This document shows positions 57,253-64,000 of a stretch of 64,000 nt of DNA, piece after piece. Under the pieces are notes generated by a model. That model was given only the letters and a program-made list of their open reading frames with translations. It was not told where the DNA came from and did no database searches. Source of the stretch: Microcoleus sp. FACHB-1515 (GTDB lineage Bacteria; Cyanobacteriota; Cyanobacteriia; Elainellales; Elainellaceae); the NCBI RefSeq assembly GCF_014696105.1, contig NZ_JACJPO010000030.1, positions 88,903 to 152,902 of the forward strand. The letters are read 5' to 3'. The translations under genes were made by a program, and so were the position numbers. Numbering within the stretch: position 1 is the first letter of the stretch; each line of letters begins with the position of its first letter.

Positions 57253-58275
57253 ATGGTTACAACTCCGGCGACGGTCAACGTCAGCGATTTCGTGCATCGC
57301 CAAAAGCCGCTTTGGAATGGGGGCGCGATCGCCTACTCGGTTTTGGGATACCTCGGTGGAATTGGTTTGCTGCTTCAGGCGAACGGCTGGCTGAATGCGA
57401 TCGGCGTGATTTTGCTCACTCACGTTTTGGTCTGGTCGGCATATTTGGCGCATGAATTTTTCCACAGTTCGATTTTCAGCACTCGTCGGGCAAACGCGAT
57501 CGCAGGCTCGATCATGCTGTGGATTGTGGGAGCTTGCTATGCCCGATTTGACAAGCTCGCCAAAGAACATATTGCCCATCACGTCAATCGCGTCGATTTT
57601 TCTGCTTTCGATTTGCCGAGTGCAATGCAACAGCTTCCCACTTGGCTCAGGCAAACGATCGTGTTTCTGGAAGGAGTATATTTTCCCATCATTTCGTTTT
57701 GGCTTCAGTGGCGATCGATCTTGATGGTGTTTCGCGATCCCAAACGTCACGATGAGCGGTTGCGTGTCGTAACGCTATTAATCATTCGCGGCTTGCTGTT
57801 TACGCTGTTGGCGATCGTTTCTCCCAAAGCCTTGCTGCTGTATTTTCTGTCGTATATCGGCATGATCACGATCTTGCGTTGGCAGGATGCATTTCAACAT
57901 ACCTATGAAGTGTTTCCGGCGGGAATGCCTTTGCCGACTCGCGATCGCGCCCACGAACAGGCCAATACTTTCTCGACTTTGTTTAGCCGCCGTTGGGCTT
58001 GGCTGAACTTTTTGCTGCTCAATTTTGGCTATCACAATGCTCATCATGAACTGATGAAATGTCCCTGGCACAGTTTGCCAGAACTCGATCGCCAGCTATT
58101 TTCTGGTGAAGAATTTCACTATGTTCCGCTCAGTCAACTGTTATTGAGCTATCATCGTTTCCGCACTTCGCGCATCTTTTTGGGACAGGGAGTCGCGGTT
58201 GATGAAAAAGGCAATCCTGCACCTGAAACGTTTTATGGTGCGGTTGGTGTATCGTTTTTGGTGCAGACCTATTAG
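57253..58275 (+). CDS. Fatty acid desaturase-type membrane di-iron protein
   Basis: 340 residues with several hydrophobic segments and the histidine boxes of the desaturase/hydroxylase superfamily: HEFFHSS (about residues 65-71), HIAHH (about 101-105) and a late [12 protein letters not shown]. Substrate may be an acyl lipid or a carotenoid; the three boxes do not decide. Its stop overlaps the stop of the opposing selO by 4 bp. The start has no close ribosome site beyond weak T-rich sequence. Confidence 0.85.
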   Translation: MVTTPATVNVSDFVHRQKPLWNGGAIAYSVLGYLGGIGLLLQANGWLNAIGVILLTHVLVWSAYLAHEFFHSSIFSTRRANAIAGSIMLWIVGACYARFDKLAKEHIAHHVNRVDFSAFDLPSAMQQLPTWLRQTIVFLEGVYFPIISFWLQWRSILMVFRDPKRHDERLRVVTLLIIRGLLFTLLAIVSPKALLLYFLSYIGMITILRWQDAFQHTYEVFPAGMPLPTRDRAHEQANTFSTLFSRRWAWLNFLLLNFGYHNAHHELMKCPWHSLPELDRQLFSGEEFHYVPLSQLLLSYHRFRTSRIFLGQGVAVDEKGNPAPETFYGAVGVSFLVQTY

Positions 58276-59705
58276 ATTGCTTTTAAGCGCGATTCGGTTC
58301 CCAAAGCTACGCGATCGACCGACTTCCAAATGCGATCGAGCAGGTCTTCAAACAGTTGCCAATTGTCCGCCTGATCGATCGCTTCCCAAACTGTTTCAAT
58401 TTCCGGCCTCAACAGAATGGTTTCGGGATTATGCCGCTGCAATCGATCGCGCACTTGCTGAAGTTCTGCATCGGTAAAGTGGGCGATCGCCTGCTGATAA
58501 GTCGATCGCCATTCTGCCGTTGCATCGTCAAATTTAACTTCGGCCTTCCAGCTAGGAGAAAACTGCTTTCTCAGATACAAAAAGAATTCGTGATAGCCAA
58601 TTTCTTTTTGTTCTAGCTGTTGAAAAGTCAGGTGCAAAAGTCGATCGCCTGCTTCCCCTTCTAGCTGATCAAATCCCAATTTTTGCAGCATTCGCTGGCG
58701 ATAGTGGGCGTGATAGTAATCTTCAAACTGATCGATCGCCGTCTCCAAATCTTTGGGATCGATTGCACACTTGAGCGGCACTTGCAGGAGTTCCAAATTC
58801 AACCGACAAATCAGCGGCTGATAGCTGTAGCGATAGCGTCCGGCGTAGTCGAAATAGGCGGCAGTAAAGTCGGGATCGTAGCGATCGATAAACGCATACG
58901 GCCCATAGTCAAAACTTTCTCCGGTAATCGACATATTATCAGTATTCAAGACGGCATGACAGAAGCCAACCGACATCCACTGCGCGGCAAGTTCGGCCAC
59001 CCGTTGAACAAGTTCGGCATAAAAGCGGGCGTAGCGATCGCTCTCTTGGGACAAATGCGGATAGTAGCAGTCGATGACGTGATCGAGCAGATTGCGAATC
59101 AGGTCGGGACGATCGATCGCGTACAGTCGCTCAAACGTGCCGAAGCGGACGTGCGATCGCTGCATTCGGATCATCACGCTCGATCGCGTCGGGGACGGTT
59201 CATCGCCGCGCCACAAAGCTTCCCCTGTTTCGATCAGGCTGAGACAGCGCGAAGTGCGAACGCCCAGAACGTACAGCATTTCCGCCGCCAGCACTTCGCG
59301 AACGCCACCTTTGAGCGTCAAGCGACCATCGCCGCCTCTGGAGTACGGGGTTTTGCCCGATCCTTTTGTGCCAAAGTCGTAAAGTTCGCCATCTGTGCCG
59401 CGCACTTGACCGTAGAGGAAGCCACGCCCGTCGCCCAAATCGGGATTGTAAACGCCGAACTGGTAGCCGTGATAGCGCAAGGCAAGGAAGGGCGATCGTC
59501 CTTGAAATTTGCCGAACGCCTCGACAAAATCTGCATCGCTGACCTGAGCCGGATCGAGTCCTAATTTCAGCAATAAATCGTTGTTGCGAAAGCGAAGAAT
59601 CTGCTGCGGAAATTCGGCAGCGGTGACGACATTGAAATATTCATCGCCCAACGATTCGATCGCAGGTTCATACGGCAAGGATAACAGCGGATTCGGCACA
59701 GTCAT
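58272..59705 (-). CDS. selO: SelO/YdiU family protein adenylyltransferase
   Basis: 477 residues, a pseudokinase fold that transfers AMP to proteins. Signatures: [62 protein letters not shown]. The C terminus has no selenocysteine or cysteine in the last residues; it simply ends ESRLKAI, like many bacterial SelOs. Length is usual. It is convergent with the desaturase. Confidence 0.94.
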   Translation of the reverse strand: MTVPNPLLSLPYEPAIESLGDEYFNVVTAAEFPQQILRFRNNDLLLKLGLDPAQVSDADFVEAFGKFQGRSPFLALRYHGYQFGVYNPDLGDGRGFLYGQVRGTDGELYDFGTKGSGKTPYSRGGDGRLTLKGGVREVLAAEMLYVLGVRTSRCLSLIETGEALWRGDEPSPTRSSVMIRMQRSHVRFGTFERLYAIDRPDLIRNLLDHVIDCYYPHLSQESDRYARFYAELVQRVAELAAQWMSVGFCHAVLNTDNMSITGESFDYGPYAFIDRYDPDFTAAYFDYAGRYRYSYQPLICRLNLELLQVPLKCAIDPKDLETAIDQFEDYYHAHYRQRMLQKLGFDQLEGEAGDRLLHLTFQQLEQKEIGYHEFFLYLRKQFSPSWKAEVKFDDATAEWRSTYQQAIAHFTDAELQQVRDRLQRHNPETILLRPEIETVWEAIDQADNWQLFEDLLDRIWKSVDRVALGTESRLKAI

Positions 59706-59800
59706 GAGGGCAGACGACAGAACGGGTCATCTTCTCAGGCTAACAGGTCGATCGAATCTCGGTTCAACAATTTTCGGAGAGACGATCGCCCTCCACCCAT

Positions 59801-59832
59801 CCCTAAATCCCCCACTCGCGGGGGATTTAGGG
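59801..59832 (-). terminator. Hairpin with GGGGGATTTAGGG arms after the Get3 gene
   Basis: A perfect 13 bp stem (59801-59813 with 59820-59832) with a 6-base loop lies 10 bp beyond the stop of the minus-strand ATPase gene. The arm sequence is a known type of dispersed cyanobacterial repeat, so it is both a probable terminator and a repeat copy; no T-tract follows on the minus strand. Confidence 0.65.
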
Positions 59833-59842
59833 GGCTTTTCCT

Positions 59843-61018
59843 CTACGCTGCAAACTTAATCTTCAGATAATCTTCCTCCATCTTTGCCCCAGAAGGCTGC
59901 AAGGCAGCTAACGCCTGTGGCAACACCAAATTGCGGCGATGATTGCCAATCCGAATATTCAATTCGTCTCCGGTTTTGCTCAGTTCAACTTGATTTTTGG
60001 GAATGCCGGGAAGATACACTTCAAGGCTGTATTGATTTTGTTCTTGAATGACGCGCAGCGTGGTTTCTTTGTAGTAAACCTGTGCCGGATCTTCATCTGC
60101 GTAAAGCGTTTCTTTCAGCCGTTCGAGTGCTGCTAAGCCGCACATTTCTTCCGAATAAAGCGGCACTTCTTTGACAGGCAAAGGCCGAAAATTATCGTGG
60201 ATTTCTTGACGATATTGCTGCTGATTTTCCTTCCAGCGTTTGAAGAACGGATCGCTGACTTCATCGGGAATAATTCGATTTGCCACGACCATATCCGTTG
60301 CCACGTTGTAGAGGCTAAGGTAAGCGTGAGCGCGAAGCGATTCTTTGATCACCATCTTTTCGGGGTTTGTCACCAACCGAACCGAGGTTTGCGTGTTGTC
60401 AGTCAGGACTTTTTCGAGTGCTTCGATCTGCTGATAGAACTCGTAGGGCGCTTCCATGACTTGGCGATCGGGCAGGGAAAATCCGGCGATCGGCCTGAAA
60501 ATCGGCTCCACAAGCGGACGCAATGCCGCCGAAACTGCCTGAAGCGGTTTGTAAAATCGCCGCATATACCAGCCCGCCACTTCCGGCAGGCTCAGCAGCC
60601 GCAGAGCCGTTCCAGTCGGCGCGGAATCGATGATCAGCACGTCGAATTCGCCTTCGTCGTAGTGTCGCTTCATCCGCACGAGGCTAAAAATCTCGTCCAT
60701 TCCCGGCAGGATCGCCAGTTCTTCTGCTTCGACGCCTTCCAAGCCTCGCGCCTGCAAAACCTGGGTAATGTAGCGCTTGACGGCTCCCCAGTTGCCTTCC
60801 AGTTCCATCAGCGCGTCGAGTTCTGCGCCCCACAGATTCGGCTTCACCTGTCGCGGCGCGTGTTCCAATTCCAGATCAAAGCTGTCGGCTAGCGAGTGCG
60901 CGGGGTCAGTGCTGAGAACGAGTGTTTTGTAGCCAAGTTCTGCACAGCGCAAACCCGTTGCAGCGGCGACCGAAGTTTTGCCGACGCCGCCTTTGCCTGT
61001 CATCAAAATTACGCGCAT
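59843..61018 (-). CDS. ArsA/Get3 ATPase with C-terminal alpha-crystallin-like domain (Get3d type)
   Basis: 391 residues. The N-terminal deviant P-loop is [15 protein letters not shown], with [13 protein letters not shown] (switch I) and [14 protein letters not shown] (switch II). No Zn-binding CxxC pair is seen. The last 90 residues (about 300-391) are beta-rich and resemble the small heat shock alpha-crystallin fold ([20 protein letters not shown]). This architecture is that of the Get3d branch of photosynthetic organisms; arsenite extrusion is unlikely because ArsB is not adjacent. It lies 25 bp after the DUF2358 gene. Confidence 0.88.
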   Translation of the reverse strand: MRVILMTGKGGVGKTSVAAATGLRCAELGYKTLVLSTDPAHSLADSFDLELEHAPRQVKPNLWGAELDALMELEGNWGAVKRYITQVLQARGLEGVEAEELAILPGMDEIFSLVRMKRHYDEGEFDVLIIDSAPTGTALRLLSLPEVAGWYMRRFYKPLQAVSAALRPLVEPIFRPIAGFSLPDRQVMEAPYEFYQQIEALEKVLTDNTQTSVRLVTNPEKMVIKESLRAHAYLSLYNVATDMVVANRIIPDEVSDPFFKRWKENQQQYRQEIHDNFRPLPVKEVPLYSEEMCGLAALERLKETLYADEDPAQVYYKETTLRVIQEQNQYSLEVYLPGIPKNQVELSKTGDELNIRIGNHRRNLVLPQALAALQPSGAKMEEDYLKIKFAA

Positions 61019-61043
61019 GGATACCGAAGAACGCTCAGAAAGT

Positions 61044-61460
61044 TTACATTTCTTTTACTTTATCGGGTTTGGTCAATTTCTGCCGTCCCGGAAACTGCTG
61101 CTTGAGGACATCCAGGCGCGAACAGTGCCAGTAGTCGATGTGCGAACAGATTTTTTCTTCTTCGTTCAGCTTCAGTTGCGTCCAGCCATCGACGCGAGTA
61201 AACGGCTTCCAGGGCAAAGGCGAGTTCCAGCTTAGGGTCCACTCCATGCGGATTTCCTGCCCCGATCGCTCAATTTTGTGCAAATCCATTTTGCAGTTGA
61301 GAAAAAATGTATCGATCAGCTTCACCATTGCCTTGAACAGCTTCAGGCCGCGAAACTGGCTCATCGGGTCTTTGAAATACACGTCCTCGGCATACAGGCT
61401 ATAGGTTTGATTTTTGGGGAAGCGGCGGTAGTCTTCGCGCAAATTTTCAACAATGTCCAT
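61044..61460 (-). CDS. DUF2358 family protein
   Basis: 138 residues with a SnoaL/NTF2-like pattern ([19 protein letters not shown] and [13 protein letters not shown]). Members occur in cyanobacteria and plastids and have no known activity. It is upstream of the Get3d-type gene by 25 bp, so they are probably co-expressed. The TSS region upstream is short (96 bp) and divergent to ispH. Confidence 0.82.
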   Translation of the reverse strand: MDIVENLREDYRRFPKNQTYSLYAEDVYFKDPMSQFRGLKLFKAMVKLIDTFFLNCKMDLHKIERSGQEIRMEWTLSWNSPLPWKPFTRVDGWTQLKLNEEEKICSHIDYWHCSRLDVLKQQFPGRQKLTKPDKVKEM

Positions 61461-61556
61461 CGGTTCGATCGCGTCGTTTTATTTTGATTGTGATCGATCG
61501 ACTGGCGAAACCGCCGCCCTCTTTTGGTAGGCTGAAGGAAAAGCGCAACTCTTGGC

Positions 61557-62786
61557 ATGGACACAAAAGCCTTTAAGCGATCGCTCAACAGTTCCCAAAA
61601 CTATCACCGCAAAGGATTTGGGCACGATGCCGAAGTGTCTGACCAGATGCAGTCTGAATATCAAAGTGATCTGATTCAGCAAATTCGCGACAATCAGTAC
61701 ATCCTCAAGCGCGGCGATGTGACGATTCGACTAGCGCAGGCGTTTGGCTTTTGCTGGGGCGTTGAGCGGGCGGTGGCGATGGCATATGAAACGCGGCAGC
61801 ACTTTCCCACTGAGCGCATTTGGATTACGAACGAAATTATTCACAATCCCTCGGTCAATCAGCGGTTGCGTGAAATGAATGTCGGGTTTATCGCCGTTGA
61901 AGCGGGACAGAAGAATTTCAGCGTCGTGGATGCGGGCGACGTAGTGATTTTACCTGCGTTTGGGGCGAGCGTTCAGGAAATGCAGCTACTCAACGACAAA
62001 GGCTGCACGATCGTAGACACAACCTGTCCTTGGGTCTCGAAGGTGTGGAACACAGTCGAAAAGCACAAAAAAGGCGACTACACCTCGATTATTCACGGCA
62101 AATACAATCACGAAGAGACGATCGCCACCAGTTCGTTTGCCAGCACCTATCTGATTGTTCTCAATTTGACCGAAGCTCAATATGTCTGCGACTACATTTT
62201 GAACGGTGGGAATCGATCGGAATTCATGCAAAAGTTCAGCCGTGCCTGCTCGGAAGGATTTGATCCGGACAAGGATCTCGATCGCGTCGGCATCGCCAAT
62301 CAAACCACGATGCTCAAAGGGGAAACCGAACAGATCGGCAAGCTGTTTGAGCATACAATGCTGAAAAAATTTGGGCCGATCGCGCTCAATCAGCACTTCT
62401 TGAGCTTTAATACCATTTGCGATGCAACGCAGGAACGCCAAGACGCCATGTTTGAACTGGTTGATGAAAAACTTGATCTGATGGTGGTGATTGGCGGCTA
62501 CAACTCGTCCAATACAACGCATTTACAGGAGATCGCGATCGATCGATCCATCCCCTCTTACCACATCGACAGCCCCGATCGCATTTCGCTCAATAATTGC
62601 GTTGAGCATAAGCCGCTCGGACGCAATCTCGAAGTTTGTGAAAACTGGTTGCCAGCAGGTGAAATTGTGGTTGGCGTTACGTCTGGCGCATCCACGCCCG
62701 ATCGCATTGTGGCCGAGGCGATCGAGAAAATCTTTGCGATTAAGGCGAGTGCGATCGTGGCGTCCCAGAACGGTATCGCGGTTTAG
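61557..62786 (+). CDS. ispH: 4-hydroxy-3-methylbut-2-enyl diphosphate reductase
   Basis: 409 residues, long cyanobacterial/plastid form. IspH is a [4Fe-4S] enzyme making IPP and DMAPP, the last step of the MEP pathway. The three cluster cysteines lie in [22 protein letters not shown] and [14 protein letters not shown]. The N-terminal 50 residues ([20 protein letters not shown] onward) are the usual extension of this subgroup. Confidence 0.96.
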   Translation: MDTKAFKRSLNSSQNYHRKGFGHDAEVSDQMQSEYQSDLIQQIRDNQYILKRGDVTIRLAQAFGFCWGVERAVAMAYETRQHFPTERIWITNEIIHNPSVNQRLREMNVGFIAVEAGQKNFSVVDAGDVVILPAFGASVQEMQLLNDKGCTIVDTTCPWVSKVWNTVEKHKKGDYTSIIHGKYNHEETIATSSFASTYLIVLNLTEAQYVCDYILNGGNRSEFMQKFSRACSEGFDPDKDLDRVGIANQTTMLKGETEQIGKLFEHTMLKKFGPIALNQHFLSFNTICDATQERQDAMFELVDEKLDLMVVIGGYNSSNTTHLQEIAIDRSIPSYHIDSPDRISLNNCVEHKPLGRNLEVCENWLPAGEIVVGVTSGASTPDRIVAEAIEKIFAIKASAIVASQNGIAV

Positions 62787-62912
62787 GCAGGCGATCGGGT
62801 AGGCGTCCCCTACAGATTGTGCATCAGATGCAAGAATTGGCAATCGATCGATTTATTTAGCGCAAGATCGATCGATTGCTTTATCATCTTTCCAAACCTG
62901 GGAAGAGTCACG

Positions 62913-63809
62913 ATGCTGAAATTTTTCACCAAATTCGACTATTTGCTGCGCGAAACCGCTTTGGGACTGCGGCGCGGCGGCTGGATGAACTGGGCGGCAA
63001 CCAGCACCGTAACCGTGTTGCTGCTGCTGTTTGGCCTGAGCTTGCAGGCATCCTGGCAGCTTGAAAGCTTGCTGAACGGCTTTGGCAATCAGCTTGAAAT
63101 TTCAGTTTTTCTGAAAACGGGCGTTGAGGCCGTGACGCTAAAGCCTGCGATCGCCACCTTGCCCGAAGTGCGTCAGGTGACAGCCATTTCCAAAGAAGAA
63201 GCCTGGAAAGCTCTGGTTGCCGACATGGGCATCACCGACATCAACGGCGCAACCGGACAACTGCGCGGCAATCCGCTGGTCGATGAACTGAAAGTCAAAG
63301 CGCGAGAAGCCGATCAAGTGCCGACGCTGGCGGCCAAGCTGCAAAAGGTGGATGGCGTGGATGCCGTGCAGTACGTCAGTGAAGCCGTACAGCGGATTGG
63401 ACAGCTTAATATTGGCTTAAGCTGGCTGAGTTCCGCGATTACGACGATGTTGACCTTGACCGCGATCGCCGTAATCACGACAACAATTCGCCTGATCGTG
63501 ATGGCGCGTCGGCGTGAAATCGAAGTCATGCAGCTTGTCGGCGCAACGGCAACTTGGATTTATCTGCCGTTTATTTTGCAGGGCGTCACGTTTGGCTGCG
63601 TCGGGGCGGCGATCGCCTGGGGCTTAATCCGAGTCCTACAGCGCTTTTTAGGCGGAGTGCTGCTCGATCAGCCAGAGTTCATTCAGTTTCTTGTGACGCA
63701 ATCGGCATCGGGGCGATCGATTCTTCTACCGTTCATTCTGCTCGGCTTGGGCATGTCGATCGGAATGTTGGGCAGTCTGCTTGCCGTGCGAAAAGTGGCG
63801 ATCCGCTAG
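62913..63809 (+). CDS. ftsX: FtsX-like cell division permease
   Basis: 298 residues from ATG 62913 with GGGAAGAG upstream; the frame is open 32 codons earlier without ribosome site. FtsX has four membrane helices: one near residue 22-45, and three in the C-terminal MacB/FtsX permease part (ITTMLTLTAIAVITTTIRLI, GVTFGCVGAAIAWGLI, FILLGLGMSIGMLGSLLAV). The large extracytoplasmic loop (50-165) lies between. FtsEX regulates septal peptidoglycan hydrolases; ftsE is not adjacent, as in many cyanobacteria. Confidence 0.9.
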   Translation: MLKFFTKFDYLLRETALGLRRGGWMNWAATSTVTVLLLLFGLSLQASWQLESLLNGFGNQLEISVFLKTGVEAVTLKPAIATLPEVRQVTAISKEEAWKALVADMGITDINGATGQLRGNPLVDELKVKAREADQVPTLAAKLQKVDGVDAVQYVSEAVQRIGQLNIGLSWLSSAITTMLTLTAIAVITTTIRLIVMARRREIEVMQLVGATATWIYLPFILQGVTFGCVGAAIAWGLIRVLQRFLGGVLLDQPEFIQFLVTQSASGRSILLPFILLGLGMSIGMLGSLLAVRKVAIR

Positions 63810-63850
63810 GGTGTGTTGAAAGCTTGAGATCCTCCCCCGCCCCATAACAC

Positions 63851-63888
63851 GGAGGGAGTCAAACCCTCAAAGTCCCCCTTTTCAAGGG
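63851..63888 (+). repeat. Dispersed repeat copy, apparently cut by an insertion sequence
   Basis: Matches the copy at 11339-11392 over GGAGGGAG, AACC, CTCAAAGTCC and the ..AAGGG block, but breaks off where that copy continues GGATTTAGGG. An IS end begins here. Confidence 0.55.
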
Positions 63889-64000
63889 CAGGGCTGATTC
63901 GTTGGCTGTAGAAAAATGATAATCAAAGGGTTGCTCGTTGTTTGACCATGCAGCCGACCAGTTTGATTGAAGCGCTCAAGCAAGTCCCTGACTTCCGTAG
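63889..64000 (+). mobile_element. Left end of an ISAs1-type insertion sequence
   Basis: CAGGGCTGATTCGTTGGCTG at 63889-63908 resembles the terminal inverted repeat of ISAs1-family elements, and the following open frame starts like an ISAs1 transposase. The right end is outside the window, so the inverted repeat and target duplication cannot be confirmed. Confidence 0.5.
63948..64000 (+). CDS. ISAs1-family transposase, N-terminal 17 residues only
   Basis: The frame from ATG 63948 gives MQPTSLIEALKQVPDFR and runs off the window. The pattern LxxALKQVPDFR is typical of the N terminus of ISAs1 (H-repeat-associated) transposases, DDE enzymes that move the element. With 17 residues the assignment rests on this motif and the adjacent IS-like end. 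Confidence 0.5.
   Translation, partial: MQPTSLIEALKQVPDFR

Noticed and set aside
59843..61018. Arsenite pump ATPase ArsA
   Set aside because: The P-loop family matches, but there is no duplicated ATPase half and no ArsB/ArsR nearby, and the C-terminal alpha-crystallin-like domain points to the Get3d branch.

Overview
The window is chromosomal DNA of a cyanobacterium, most likely a beta-cyanobacterium of the Leptolyngbya/Oscillatoriales kind; no finer placement is possible from the sequence. The evidence is a beta-carboxysome operon (ccmK2-K1-L-M-N-O), two NDH-1 CO2-uptake operons, petB/petD, chlB, NTRC, a cyanobacteria-type ctpA, the MEP-pathway genes dxr and ispH, and very frequent GCGATCGC (HIP1-type) octamers. 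Genes are mostly housekeeping and closely packed. I saw no tRNA, rRNA, CRISPR array or prophage.

Layout. 1-3.8 kb: DUF3727 protein (cut by the left edge), mltG, yqeG, proB. 3.8-10 kb (minus strand): a UPF0104 membrane protein, then rpsB-tsf-unknown-recG. 10-18.6 kb: 2'-5' RNA ligase-like protein, small exported and membrane proteins, an unknown protein coupled to a second UPF0104 protein, dxr, ahcY, DedA, polysaccharide deacetylase. 18.6-24.6 kb: receiver-like protein lacking the phosphoacceptor Asp, peptidoglycan-binding protein, a 1225-residue RTX protein, and a 0.75 kb upstream region with three consecutive inverted repeats. 24.6-32.2 kb: lipA, NTRC, anti-sigma-type ATPase, petD/petB, ctpA, HD phosphohydrolase.

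32.3-49.4 kb is the centre of interest, a carbon-concentrating island. Two HtrA-like proteases without export signals are translationally coupled to a LuxR-type regulator with a degenerate receiver. They converge on the carboxysome operon. Divergent from that operon are ndhF4-ndhD4-cupB and, directly behind it, ndhF3-ndhD3-cupA. CO2 hydration (both NDH-1 types) and bicarbonate fixation (the shell, CcmM and CcmN) are thus encoded together. The carbonic anhydrase domain of CcmM has lost one zinc ligand (His to Tyr at residue 107), so a separate carbonic anhydrase is expected elsewhere in the genome.

49.4-64 kb: chlB, nusB-ftsY-mscS, a coiled-coil protein, a structured non-coding stretch before an unrecognised gene, a desaturase, selO, a Get3d-type ATPase with a DUF2358 protein, ispH, an ftsX-like permease, and the left end of an ISAs1-type insertion sequence that appears to interrupt a dispersed repeat.
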